Positions 48,768 through 57,001 of a DNA stretch of 64,000 bases are shown one piece after another. Within the stretch, counting starts at the first letter, position 1; every line of letters starts with the position of its first letter. This DNA is from Amycolatopsis viridis (GTDB lineage: Bacteria > Actinomycetota > Actinomycetes > Mycobacteriales > Pseudonocardiaceae), in assembly GCF_011758765.1 (NCBI RefSeq), contig NZ_JAANOU010000001.1, positions 5,394,001-5,458,000 of the forward strand. The letters are read 5' to 3'. Made by a program: the position numbers and the translations under genes. The notes below the pieces were generated by a model. The model searched no databases and was not told the origin of the DNA. It saw only the letters and a list, made by a program, of their open reading frames with translations.

Positions 48768-49691
48768 GTGCATGACGCCCGCGTTTCCGAGCTGTTCGAC
48801 CCGTCCGCCTGGACCGAAATCGAGGGTTTCGGTTTCACCGACATCACCTATCACCGTTCCGTCGAGGCTCGCTCCGGCAAACGCGTCGTCCGCGTCGCGT
48901 TCGATCGCCCCGAGGTTCGTAACGCCTTCCGCCCGCACACCGTCGACGAGCTGTACCGCGCTCTCGACCACGCGCGGATGAGCTCGGATGTCGGCTGTGT
49001 CCTCCTGACGGGGAACGGTCCCTCGCCGAAGGACGGTGGGTGGGCGTTCTGTTCCGGTGGTGACCAGCGTATTCGCGGTCGGTCCGGGTATCAGTACGCG
49101 AGCGGCGAGACCTCCGACACCATCGACCCGGCGCGGGCCGGGCGCCTGCACATCCTCGAGGTCCAGCGGCTGATCAGGTTCATGCCGAAGGTGGTGATCG
49201 CGGTGGTCCCGGGCTGGGCCGCGGGTGGCGGGCACTCGCTGCACGTGGTGTGTGACCTGACGCTCGCCTCCGCCGAGCACGCCCGGTTCAAGCAGACCGA
49301 CGCCGACGTGGGCTCGTTCGACGGCGGGTTCGGCTCGGCCTACCTGGCGCGCGAGGTGGGCCAGAAGTTCGCGCGGGAGGTTTTCTTCCTGGGCCGTGAG
49401 TACGACGCCGAGCAGATGCACCGGATGGGCGCGGTGAACGCGGTGGTGCCGCACGCCGAGCTGGAGGCCGAGGCGCTGCGGTGGGGCTGGGAGGTCCTCG
49501 GCAAGTCGCCGACGGCGCAGCGGATGCTGAAGTACGCGTTCAACCTCATCGACGACGGGCTCGTCGGCCAGCAGGTCTTCGCGGGGGAGAGCACCCGGCT
49601 GGCGTACATGCAGGACGAGGCCGTCGAGGGCCGGGACGCGTTCCTGCAGAAACGCGACCCCGACTGGTCGGCCTTCCCCTACTACTACTGA
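48768..49691 (+). CDS. menB: 1,4-dihydroxy-2-naphthoyl-CoA synthase
   Basis: 307 residues, crotonase family. FCSGGDQRIRG near residue 88 and PGWAAGGGHSLHVVCDL near 146 form the oxyanion hole. The MenB-specific DADVGSFDGGFG segment and the C-terminal WSAFPYYY end are present. It cyclises O-succinylbenzoyl-CoA to the naphthoate ring. GTG at 48768 begins the natural N-terminus HDARVSELFD; the frame stays open far upstream but without coding character. menE follows after 7 bp. Confidence 0.94.
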   Translation: MHDARVSELFDPSAWTEIEGFGFTDITYHRSVEARSGKRVVRVAFDRPEVRNAFRPHTVDELYRALDHARMSSDVGCVLLTGNGPSPKDGGWAFCSGGDQRIRGRSGYQYASGETSDTIDPARAGRLHILEVQRLIRFMPKVVIAVVPGWAAGGGHSLHVVCDLTLASAEHARFKQTDADVGSFDGGFGSAYLAREVGQKFAREVFFLGREYDAEQMHRMGAVNAVVPHAELEAEALRWGWEVLGKSPTAQRMLKYAFNLIDDGLVGQQVFAGESTRLAYMQDEAVEGRDAFLQKRDPDWSAFPYYY

Positions 49692-49698
49692 GGTCACC

Positions 49699-50847
49699 GT
49701 GCGCGAGGTCTGGCTGCGGGGTCCGGAGTCGATCGACGAGCTGGCCGGGGCGGTGGCCGCGGCCCTGGACGGGGGCGAGCCGGTGCTCCCCCTGGACGGC
49801 CGCGATCCGCAGGCCGCCGGGCTGCTCGCCGCGATGCGACCGGACCAGCCGGTCGAGGACGGCACGGCGGTGCTCATCGCGACCTCGGGATCCACCGGTG
49901 AGCCCAAGGGCGTCCTGCTCTCCGCCGACGCGTTGCGGGCGTCCGCCACGGCCACCCACGCCCGGCTCGGGGGTGCCGGGCGGTGGCTGCTCTCGACCCC
50001 GGCGAACTACATCGGCGGGCTGCAGGTGCTGGTGCGGTCGATGCTCGCCGGGCAGCCGTTCGCGGTCCTGCCGCCCGGCCCGTTCCGCGCGGACCGCTTC
50101 GCCGAGGCCGCCCGGCCGGTGCTCGTCGCGGACGGGCCGCGGTACACCGCGATGGTGCCGACCCAGCTGACCCGCCTGCTCGACGCCGGTGGCCCGGGGC
50201 TGGCGGCGGCGAAGGCGTTCGACGCGATCATCCTCGGCGCCGCCGCGACCACCCCGGCCCTGCGTGCCCGCGCGGCCGAGGCCGGGGTGCGGATCATCCC
50301 GTCCTACGGGATGAGCGAGACCGCCAGCGGGTGCGTCTACGACGGCGTACCGCTCGACGGGGTCGGGGTGCGGATCGCCGCCGACGGGCGCGTCCTGATC
50401 GCCGGGCCGGTCCTGACCCACGGTTACCGGCTGCGGCCCGACCTGACCGCGGAGTCGTTCGACGGCGAGTGGTTCCGGACCGGGGACCGCGGACAGCTGC
50501 GCGACGGTCGTCTCGAAGTGCTCGGCCGCCTCGACGACGTGATCAACACCGGTGGGGTGAAGGTGTCCGCGGCAGCGGTGGAACGCCTGATCACGGCTCT
50601 GCCCGGGGTGCGGGAGACGTGTGTGGTCGGGCTGCCGGACCCGGAGTGGGGCCAGATCGTGGCCGCCGCGGTGGTACCCGAGGGCGAGGCGCCGGGCGTG
50701 GCCGAGCTGCGGGCCGCGGTCCGCGCCGAGGCGGGCGCCGCGGCCGTGCCGAAGCGGGTCGAGTTCGTTACCACACTCCCGCTCCGCGGACCGGGCAAAG
50801 TCGACCGGACGGCAGTCGTCGACCAGATTTTTCCCCCGGTTGGTTGA
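49699..50847 (+). CDS. menE: o-succinylbenzoate-CoA ligase
   Basis: 382 residues, short for the acyl-CoA ligase superfamily but normal for actinobacterial MenE. The P-loop ATSGSTGEPKG is near residue 56, SYGMSETASGC near 200, FRTGDRG near 259, and the C-terminal GPGKVDR carries the adenylating lysine. It activates O-succinylbenzoate with ATP and CoA for MenB just upstream. The GTG start is 7 bp after menB. Confidence 0.93.
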   Translation: MREVWLRGPESIDELAGAVAAALDGGEPVLPLDGRDPQAAGLLAAMRPDQPVEDGTAVLIATSGSTGEPKGVLLSADALRASATATHARLGGAGRWLLSTPANYIGGLQVLVRSMLAGQPFAVLPPGPFRADRFAEAARPVLVADGPRYTAMVPTQLTRLLDAGGPGLAAAKAFDAIILGAAATTPALRARAAEAGVRIIPSYGMSETASGCVYDGVPLDGVGVRIAADGRVLIAGPVLTHGYRLRPDLTAESFDGEWFRTGDRGQLRDGRLEVLGRLDDVINTGGVKVSAAAVERLITALPGVRETCVVGLPDPEWGQIVAAAVVPEGEAPGVAELRAAVRAEAGAAAVPKRVEFVTTLPLRGPGKVDRTAVVDQIFPPVG

Positions 50848-50872
50848 CATCTGGCGCGGTCCGCCTTTGAGT
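50844..50872 (+). promoter_or_regulatory. Promoter for the small secreted protein gene
   Basis: A perfect TTGACA (50844-50849) and TTGAGT (50867-50872) are 17 bp apart, and the ATG at 50879 is 6 bases further. It is the best -35/-10 pair in the window and predicts a leaderless message. The -35 overlaps the menE stop. Confidence 0.55.
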
Positions 50873-50878
50873 TACCCA

Positions 50879-51019
50879 ATGAGATCGCTGCAACGTTTCC
50901 TCGTCGCGGCCATCGGCGCCGTGCTCGCCGTCTTCGCGGTCGCCGGCACGGCGACGGCCGTTCCGCCCCGGCCCGACTCCGGCACACTCACCTGGTCCGT
51001 CCCGGTCACCGGGGAGTAG
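50879..51019 (+). CDS. Small secreted protein (46 residues)
   Basis: A basic N-terminus (MRSLQR) is followed by a hydrophobic core (FLVAAIGAVLAVFAVAG) and TATAVPP, a good Sec signal peptide with cleavage after ATA. The mature peptide would be only about 19 residues, Pro/Thr/Ser-rich with no cysteine. A consensus promoter sits directly upstream. No family is recognised. It may instead be a leader peptide of menA, whose ATG is 24 bp downstream. Confidence 0.5.
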   Translation: MRSLQRFLVAAIGAVLAVFAVAGTATAVPPRPDSGTLTWSVPVTGE

Positions 51020-51043
51020 ACGGTTTCCGCTTGAATTGCAGTC

Positions 51044-51916
51044 ATGGCGACTGTGACGGAATGGATCGAGGGGGCCCGCCCCCGGACGCTGCCGAACGCG
51101 GTGGCGCCGGTGGTGGCGGGCGTGGGGGCGACGATCCAGCTGGGGGCCTTTTCGTGGTGGCAGTCCCTGCTCGCCCTCCTGGTGGCGCTGGCGCTGATCA
51201 TCGGCGTCAACTTCGCCAACGACTACTCCGACGGCATCCGCGGCACGGACACCGACCGGGTCGGTCCGCTGCGCCTGGTCGGCTCCGGTGCCGCGGCACC
51301 GAAACTCGTGCTCGCGGCGGCCCTGACCTCCTTCGGCGTGGCCGGCGTGGTCGGGCTGGTGCTGGTCGCGGCCACCGGCCGGTGGTGGCTGATCGCGGTG
51401 GGCGCGGCGTGCATCCTCGGCGCCTGGTTCTACACCGGCGGCCGCAAGCCCTACGGGTACGCCGGGCTCGGCGAGGTCGCGGTGTTCATCTTCTTCGGGC
51501 TGGCCGCGGTGCTCGGGACGGTGTACGTGCAGGCCGGCCGGATCAGCTGGGAGGCGCTGGGGGCCGCGGTGGCCGTGGGGTGCTTCTCGATGGGCGTGCT
51601 GGTGGCCAACAACCTGCGGGACATCCCGACCGACCGGGTGGCCGGCAAGGTGACGCTGGCCGTCCGCCTGGGCGACGCCGGCACGCGGCGCTTCTACCTG
51701 GCGCTGATCGCGGTGCCGTACGTGGTGACGCTGCTGCTGGCGATCGGGCACCCGCTGCCGTTGATCGCCCTGGTGACCGCGCCGCTGCTGCGGACCCCGG
51801 TGCGGGCCATCACCAGCGGCGGCACCGGCCCGCGGCTGATCCCGGTGCTGAAGGACACCGGGCTGGCGATGCTGGGGTGGTCGTTGCTGACGGCGATCGG
51901 GCTCGCGGTCAGCTGA
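51044..51916 (+). CDS. menA: 1,4-dihydroxy-2-naphthoate polyprenyltransferase
   Basis: 290 residues, eight to nine transmembrane helices. [17 protein letters not shown] (near residue 57) is the UbiA-family aspartate-rich motif; a second, [14 protein letters not shown], is near residue 188. It attaches the polyprenyl tail (probably from the diphosphate synthase at 18874-19899) to dihydroxynaphthoate in the membrane. The start codon follows the small secreted gene by 24 bp. The 3' end overlaps the convergent PLP-enzyme gene by 8 bp. Confidence 0.94.
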   Translation: MATVTEWIEGARPRTLPNAVAPVVAGVGATIQLGAFSWWQSLLALLVALALIIGVNFANDYSDGIRGTDTDRVGPLRLVGSGAAAPKLVLAAALTSFGVAGVVGLVLVAATGRWWLIAVGAACILGAWFYTGGRKPYGYAGLGEVAVFIFFGLAAVLGTVYVQAGRISWEALGAAVAVGCFSMGVLVANNLRDIPTDRVAGKVTLAVRLGDAGTRRFYLALIAVPYVVTLLLAIGHPLPLIALVTAPLLRTPVRAITSGGTGPRLIPVLKDTGLAMLGWSLLTAIGLAVS

Positions 51917-52988
51917 CCCACTTGCCGGTGGCCAGGAACTCCTCCATCCGCGCGGTGTGCGGGGCCAGGTCGAAGCCCTGCTCGGCGATCCACTCGTCGT
52001 TGTAGTAGGTGTGCGCGTACCGCTCGCCACCGTCGCAGATGAGGGTCACCACACTGCCCACCTGACCCGCTTCGAGCATGCCGGCGATGATCTCGAACGC
52101 CGCGTACAGGCTCGTGCCGGTCGAGCCGCCCGCCCAGTGCCCGGTGCGTTCCCGCAGCAGCCGGATCGCCGCCATGGACGCGGCGTCCGGCACCCGGATC
52201 ATGTGGTCGATGACCGTCGGCACGAAGGACGGCTCCACGCGCGGCCGGCCAATGCCCTCGATCCGCGACGGCATGCCGGTCGTGTAGTCCAGCGCGCCGG
52301 TTTCCCACGCGCCGTAGAACGACGAGTTCTCCGGATCGGCCACCGCGACCTTCGTGGTGTGCCTGCGGTACCGCACGTACCGGCCGAAGGTCGCGCTCGT
52401 CCCGCCGGTGCCCGCGCCCACCACGATCCACGACGGCACCGGGTGCCGTTCGGCACGCATCTGGGCGAACACGGACTCCGCGATGTTGTTGTTGCCGCGC
52501 CAGTCGGTGGCCCGCTCGGCGTAGGTGAACTGGTCGAGGTAGTGGCCGCCGCACTCGGCGGCGAGCCGTTCCGCCTCGCTGTACATCGCGGACGGGATGT
52601 CGACGAAGTGGCACCGGCCGCCGTAGAACTCGATCAGTTCGATCTTCTCGCGGCTGGTCTTGCGCGGCACCACGGTCACGAAGTCGAGCCCGAGCATGCG
52701 CGCGAAGTACGCCTCGGACACAGCGGTCGAGCCGCTGGACGCCTCGATCAGCGTGGTGTCCGGCCCGATCTGGCCGTTGACCAGCCCGTACAGCAGCAGC
52801 GACCGGGCCAGGCGGTGCTTGAGCGAGCCGGTCGGGTGCACCGACTCGTCCTTGAGGTAGAGGTCCACGCCCCATTCCGGCGGGAGCGGGAAGCAGTGCA
52901 GGTGGGTGTCGGCGCTGCGGTTCGCGTCGGCCTCCAGAAGCCGGATCGCCTCGCGCACCCACGCCCTACTCGCCGGCGGCATCTTCAC
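51909..52988 (-). CDS. PLP-dependent cysteine synthase-fold enzyme (Cds1-like)
   Basis: 359 residues of PLP fold type II. The Schiff-base lysine is K57 in [20 protein letters not shown] binds the substrate carboxylate, and [14 protein letters not shown] is the phosphate loop. The close actinobacterial relative in M. tuberculosis (Rv3684, Cds1) is an L-cysteine desulfhydrase that releases H2S, and this protein has the same overall layout. A cysteine-synthase role is the alternative. The GTG at 52988 overlaps the DUF4229 stop by 23 bp; ATG at 52982 is also possible. Confidence 0.85.
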   Translation of the reverse strand: MKMPPASRAWVREAIRLLEADANRSADTHLHCFPLPPEWGVDLYLKDESVHPTGSLKHRLARSLLLYGLVNGQIGPDTTLIEASSGSTAVSEAYFARMLGLDFVTVVPRKTSREKIELIEFYGGRCHFVDIPSAMYSEAERLAAECGGHYLDQFTYAERATDWRGNNNIAESVFAQMRAERHPVPSWIVVGAGTGGTSATFGRYVRYRRHTTKVAVADPENSSFYGAWETGALDYTTGMPSRIEGIGRPRVEPSFVPTVIDHMIRVPDAASMAAIRLLRERTGHWAGGSTGTSLYAAFEIIAGMLEAGQVGSVVTLICDGGERYAHTYYNDEWIAEQGFDLAPHTARMEEFLATGKWVS

Positions 52989-53247
52989 CCCGCAGCTGGG
53001 CGCGCAGCTTGGCCCGCTCCCGCGCGCGGTGCTCGTTGCGCGCCGCGAGGCCGGCGGTGACCCGCGCGTTCAGCTTGCGGAAGACGAGCAGGCCGACCGG
53101 CAGCCCGACCACGACGCCGACGGCCACGGCGACCAGCAACGGCACCTTCACCAGCACGAGCACGGCCGCCACGACGACGATCAGCCCGAACCGCGCGAGC
53201 AGGTAAAGCGTCAGGTCGCGGCCCAGATGGGTACGGGTCTCGCTCAC
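52966..53247 (-). CDS. DUF4229 small membrane protein
   Basis: 93 residues. Two adjacent hydrophobic helices (about 14-36 and 38-57) are followed by a highly charged Arg/Glu/Ala-rich tail predicted to be helical. This is the DUF4229 pattern, found near menA and ccs genes in many actinobacteria. Function unknown. GTG start; co-transcription with the PLP enzyme is likely given the overlap. Confidence 0.83.
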   Translation of the reverse strand: MSETRTHLGRDLTLYLLARFGLIVVVAAVLVLVKVPLLVAVAVGVVVGLPVGLLVFRKLNARVTAGLAARNEHRARERAKLRAQLRGEDAAGE

Positions 53248-53258
53248 GTCTGAGGAGC

Positions 53259-53732
53259 CTACGCGCCGGACCGCGGCGGATCTTCGAGCACCGTGTTGTT
53301 CGGCCGTCCCTCGAACCGGGTCGACAGCACCACGGTGGTGCGGGTGCGGGCCACCCCGCCGATGCGGCGCAGCCGGCCGAGGGTGTGCTCCAGCTCGTCG
53401 ACCGTGGGCACGCGGACCTTGACCACGAACGCCTCGTCGCCGGCGACCGCGTAGCAGCTCTCCACCTCGGGCAGCGCGCCCAGCTCCTCGGCGACCTCGT
53501 TGTCGTCCGCGGTGTCGGTCGGCTGGATGCCGACCAGTGCGGTGACGCCGAGGCCGACGGTGCTCGGGTTGACGGTCGCGTGGTAGCCGGTGATCACCCC
53601 GGCCGCCTCGAGCTTGCCGACCCGCTCGTGCACGGACGAGGCGGCCAGCCCCACGGTGCGGCCCAGCTCCGCGTAGGTGGCCCGGCCGTTCAGGCGCAAC
53701 GCGGCGATGATCTTGCGGTCCAGCGCATCCAC
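53259..53732 (-). CDS. Lrp/AsnC-family transcriptional regulator
   Basis: 157 residues. An N-terminal HTH (MDALDRKIIAALRLNGRAT, then LGRTVGLAASSVHERVGKL) is followed by the RAM ligand domain (VGIQPTDTADDNEV region). The GTG at 53732 gives the standard start. Its upstream DNA contains the second repeat array, so array and promoter are close or overlapping. It is distinct from the first Lrp at 12843. Targets are unknown. Confidence 0.9.
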   Translation of the reverse strand: MDALDRKIIAALRLNGRATYAELGRTVGLAASSVHERVGKLEAAGVITGYHATVNPSTVGLGVTALVGIQPTDTADDNEVAEELGALPEVESCYAVAGDEAFVVKVRVPTVDELEHTLGRLRRIGGVARTRTTVVLSTRFEGRPNNTVLEDPPRSGA

Positions 53733-53766
53733 GCGGTTCAGACTAGGCGGCGCCCGCCCGGCACCG

Positions 53767-53994
53767 CCGGAACGGCCAACTCACCACCCGGAACGCCCAA
53801 CTCACCCCCGGGAACGGCCAACACGGTGCCCGGAGCGACCAACACGCCGCCGCGAGCGCCGGCCCCGCCGTGTTTGCCGCTGGGCGCGCCGTGTTTGCTC
53901 GGGTGGGCGGCGTGTTTGCCGCTGCGGGCGGCGTGTTTGCTCGGGTGGGCGGCGTGTTTGCCGCTGCGGGCGGCGTGTTTGCCGGTGTCCGGGC
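53767..53994. repeat. Intergenic 21-bp-phased convergent repeat array, copy 2
   Basis: Four or five units with the core AACGGCCAAC (53767-53868) are followed by six units beginning CGTGTTTGC (53869-53994), all at exactly 21 bp. Units three and five of the second set are identical (CGTGTTTGCCGCTGCGGG...), as are units two and four (CGTGTTTGCTCGGGTGGG...), giving an ABAB pattern. As in copy 1 the orientation flips once in the middle. It lies between the divergent Lrp and bldC genes. Confidence 0.85.
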
Positions 53995-54350
53995 CGGCTC
54001 GGGTGGGCAGGGGTCACGGCGTGCGCAGCGGGACATCACGCACGTATCAGTCGTGCAGGACGCCGCCCTCGATCTCGCGCGCCTGCACGAGCTCAGCCAG
54101 GTGGTGTCCGTCGCCCAGTACTCGTTGGGCGCCCCGTTCGTGCACCCCATCCGGTTGGCGCGCGGGGTGGTTTCCGGTGCGCACCGGGGTGGCAGCGGGC
54201 GCGCGCGGCGTGGGCGTTTTGTCCCTTACTACCTCTTTACCTATCGACAACCGTTCGAGTACCTGGCGGGTGAAGTGCCACGATTGCCGCGTTGATGAGA
54301 CCGGGGCTCCGGCCTCCGGTTTAGCAGTGTGGTCGTGAAGGAGGCGGAAA
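53995..54350. other. Non-coding stretch upstream of bldC
   Basis: About 356 bp after the repeat array. The open frames across it show no protein family or plausible start. Its AT-richer part (54215-54260) holds a promoter-like pair. A long bldC leader or an unrecognised small RNA is possible, but nothing more can be supported. Confidence 0.5.
54219..54247 (+). promoter_or_regulatory. Candidate bldC promoter
   Basis: TTGTCC (54219-54224) and TATCGA (54242-54247) are separated by 17 bp, in the only AT-rich part of the region. A start here would give a leader of about 97 bases before bldC. Confidence 0.3.
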
Positions 54351-54560
54351 ATGACCGCGAGCACGGGAGGGCGCCTGCTGACGCCCGGCGAAGTCGCCGC
54401 GTTGTTCCGGGTGGACCCGAAGACCGTGACCCGCTGGGCGACCGCGGGCCGCATCGGCTCGATCCGCACCCCCGGTGGGCACCGGCGGTTCCGGGAGTCC
54501 GAGGTCAACGCCCTGCTGGCCGAGCTCACCACGGACGCCAGCGAGCCGACACGGGTCTGA
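54351..54560 (+). CDS. bldC: BldC-type MerR-like DNA-binding protein
   Basis: 69 residues, nearly a single winged helix-turn-helix. LLTPGEVAALFRVDPKTVTRWA, then GRIGSIRTPGGHRRF are the BldC core. In Streptomyces BldC binds DNA as head-to-tail oligomers on phased direct repeats and times entry into development. Pseudonocardiaceae homologues are the same length. The ribosome-binding site GAAGGAGG is strong. Its own upstream DNA holds the 21-bp-phased array, which is suggestive but unproven as a BldC target. Confidence 0.9.
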   Translation: MTASTGGRLLTPGEVAALFRVDPKTVTRWATAGRIGSIRTPGGHRRFRESEVNALLAELTTDASEPTRV

Positions 54561-54696
54561 ATCGCGTGGCGCGTCCCCGCGGACCGGCTCGGACAGCCGG
54601 ATCCCGCGGGGCCCGAGCGCGTCAAGGAGAACTCACGCCCCAGGGGTTACCCTCGGGGCAGCAGTTCCGCGCCAACGCACTCGGAAGGGAGCGGGG

Positions 54697-54870
54697 ATGA
54701 TCTACCTGCTCGCAGCGATCGGAGCGCTCACCATCGCTGTCCTGTTGTGGCGAGCGTTCGGCCCCGAGCACGTCGGGGTGTCCTCGCGAGCGACGGTCCC
54801 ACCGGACGACGACCCCGAGTTCCTCCGCAAGCTGGGCCAGCAGAAGCCACCGAAGTCCGACGAGGATTGA
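54697..54870 (+). CDS. Small single-pass membrane protein
   Basis: 57 residues. One N-terminal helix (LLAAIGALTIAVLLWRAFG) is followed by an acidic/basic tail ending KPPKSDED. GGAAGGGAGCGGGG provides a ribosome-binding site. Small proteins of this shape occur beside bldC and ccs genes in related genomes. No function known. Confidence 0.7.
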   Translation: MIYLLAAIGALTIAVLLWRAFGPEHVGVSSRATVPPDDDPEFLRKLGQQKPPKSDED

Positions 54871-54897
54871 TCACCTCCGGTCACGCGCCCGCGGGCG

Positions 54898-55998
54898 TCA
54901 CCGCTTCCCGGGGAACGCGTCGGCCATGGTCGCGGCGAGTTCCAGGAGCGCCATGCGCGTCTCCGGCGTCAGGCGCTCCAGCTCGATCTCCGCGCCCTCC
55001 TCCAGGTGCGGGTCGAACGGGATCCGGCACACCGCCCTGGTCCGCGCCGCGAAGTGCGCCGCCAGCTTGTCCAGGTCGACCGAACCGGCCTTCGGTCGCA
55101 CCGAATTGATCACGGTCACCGACCGTTTCACCAGGTCACCGTAGCCGTGCGCGTCCAGCCAGTCGAGCGTGGCCGACGCGCTGCGGGAACCGTCCGCCGA
55201 CGCCGACGACACCACGACCAGCGAGTCGGCCGCGTCCAGCACGCCCTTCATCGCCGAGTGCATCAGACCGGTGCCGCAGTCGGTGAGCACGATGTTGTAG
55301 AAGTGCTCCAGCAGCGCGATCGTGCGCAGGTAGTCGCTTTCCGAAAACGCCTCCGACACCGCCGGGTCCTGCTCGCTGGCGAGGATCTCCAGCCGGCTCG
55401 TCCCCTGCGAGGTGTAGGCCCGCACGTCGCTGTAACGGGTGATCCGGTCCGCGTCCCGCAGCAGGTGCCGCACCGTGGCGGTGGTCTCGATCGGGATCTT
55501 CTGCGACAGCGTCCCGCGGTCCGGGTTGGCGTCCACCGCGATCACCCGGTCGCCGCGCAGCGCCGCGAACGTCGAACCCAGGGTCGTGGTGACGGTGGTC
55601 TTGCCGACCCCGCCCTTGAGGCTCAGCATCGCGATCCGGAAGCACCCGCGCAGCGGCTGGTTCACCCGCGCCACCAGCTCGCGCTGGCGCTGCTCCTGCG
55701 GGCTCTCCCCCGGGTTGATCAACTTGCCGGAGGCGACGTAGACCACCTTGCGCCAGCCCGACTGGGGCACCCGTTTCGGCGGCCGCACGCCCTGCTCGGG
55801 CGCGGCGTGACGCGGCCGGGAGGGCTGCGGCAGGGGCGGGTACTGGTACTGCGGCTGCCCGTACTGCTGCTGCAACGGGGGTAGGTTGGGGTCGTAGCCG
55901 GGCTGCGGGAGCGGCCGCGGCGGAGGAGGAGCCGGGTGCGAGGCGGAGTCGGTTCGTTCGTCGGAGAAGTAGGACCCGGGTTCGCGCGGCTCGGTCAT
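54898..55998 (-). CDS. MinD/ParA-like ATPase with Pro/Gln-rich N-terminus
   Basis: 366 residues. Residues 15-80 are Pro/Gln/Tyr-rich and likely disordered. The deviant Walker A motif SLKGGVGKTT is at about 126-135, and a Walker B-like DCGT near 225 with VDANPDRGTLSQKI complete the SIMIBI ATPase. Similar MinD-like proteins occur with ESX secretion (EspI-like) and, in mycobacteria, at the end of the ccs cluster (Rv0530). The ATG shares one base with the ccsB stop. Its role in cytochrome maturation, if any, is unknown. Confidence 0.87.
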   Translation of the reverse strand: MTEPREPGSYFSDERTDSASHPAPPPPRPLPQPGYDPNLPPLQQQYGQPQYQYPPLPQPSRPRHAAPEQGVRPPKRVPQSGWRKVVYVASGKLINPGESPQEQRQRELVARVNQPLRGCFRIAMLSLKGGVGKTTVTTTLGSTFAALRGDRVIAVDANPDRGTLSQKIPIETTATVRHLLRDADRITRYSDVRAYTSQGTSRLEILASEQDPAVSEAFSESDYLRTIALLEHFYNIVLTDCGTGLMHSAMKGVLDAADSLVVVSSASADGSRSASATLDWLDAHGYGDLVKRSVTVINSVRPKAGSVDLDKLAAHFAARTRAVCRIPFDPHLEEGAEIELERLTPETRMALLELAATMADAFPGKR

Positions 55999-56996
55999 CA
56001 GCCGACCCCGGCGTAGGAATGCAGGCCGGTCGTGACGAGGTTGACGAAGAACAGGTTGAACACCGTCACCGCGAACCCGAGGGTGTTGATGACCGCGGCG
56101 CGGGTTCCGCGCCAGCCGGCCGTCGCCCGCGAGTGCAGGTAGGCGGCGTAGACGACCCAGGCGATGAACGCCGTGGTCTCCTTGGGGTCCCAGCCCCAGA
56201 ACCGGCCCCACGCGGCCTCGGCCCACACGGCGCCGCACAGCACGCCGAAGGTGAACAGCGGGAACGCGAACACCGTGGTGCGGTAGGCGATGCGGTCGAG
56301 CACGTCGGCGGCGGGCAGGCGCGAGGCGAACCGGGCGAAGCGCTTCGGGTCGCGCTCGTGGGCGGTGCGGACCAGGTAGAGGATGCTGGCCACGCCGGGC
56401 ACCAGGAAGATGCCGGACGAGGTGGCGGCCGCGGATACGTGGATGACCAGCCAGTACGACTGCAACGCGGGCTGCACCGGCGCGGCCACGGTGTAGAGCA
56501 TCGTGCCGCCGACGAACATCAGGATGACGACCGGCAGCAGCAGGAATCCGGACAGGTGCCGCGCCGGGAACTTGCGGATCACCACGAGCCAGGTCACCAC
56601 GGCGATGAGCGTCACCGCCATGATGTATTCGTACATGTTCCCCCACGGCACGCGGTGGGTCGCCACGCCGCGCAACACCAGTGCGGCCACGTGCAGCAGC
56701 GCGCCCAGGACCGTGAGGGACACGCCCATCCGGCCGATGCGCTCGGCGCGGCCACGGCTCGCGCGGGCCGCTGGAGGTTCAGCCGGAGGGGTGACGGTCT
56801 CGGTGCTGCCCGGACCGCCGGCGCCGACCAGTTCGCGCGCTCGCTCCCGGGAGCGCTCGGCCGCACGGCGCCCCTTGGCACCGAAGGACTGTTCGATGAG
56901 GAAGAAGACCAGCGCCAGTACGTAGACGGCGGTCGCGGTGGTGTAGGACCAGTCGCTGTACTGGGACAACGTTGCATCAACAGCAGCGCCCGGCAT
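55998..56996 (-). CDS. ccsB: Cytochrome c biogenesis protein CcsB (CcsA family, heme lyase component)
   Basis: 332 residues, eight or more transmembrane helices. The tryptophan-rich heme-handling motif WGRFWGWDPKE is near residue 265, and conserved histidines flank it (VIHVSAAATSSG, LHSRAT). With ResB it forms the System II synthetase that delivers heme to apocytochrome c outside the membrane. The ATG at 56996 is just downstream of resB (5-bp gap). It is named CcsB/CcsA by different authors. Confidence 0.93.
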   Translation of the reverse strand: MPGAAVDATLSQYSDWSYTTATAVYVLALVFFLIEQSFGAKGRRAAERSRERARELVGAGGPGSTETVTPPAEPPAARASRGRAERIGRMGVSLTVLGALLHVAALVLRGVATHRVPWGNMYEYIMAVTLIAVVTWLVVIRKFPARHLSGFLLLPVVILMFVGGTMLYTVAAPVQPALQSYWLVIHVSAAATSSGIFLVPGVASILYLVRTAHERDPKRFARFASRLPAADVLDRIAYRTTVFAFPLFTFGVLCGAVWAEAAWGRFWGWDPKETTAFIAWVVYAAYLHSRATAGWRGTRAAVINTLGFAVTVFNLFFVNLVTTGLHSYAGVG

Positions 56997-57001
56997 TTCG
57001 G

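Noticed and set aside
54047-54625. Minus-strand frame opposite bldC and its upstream region
   Set aside because: No conserved domain. bldC on the plus strand is a clear gene with a strong ribosome-binding site.
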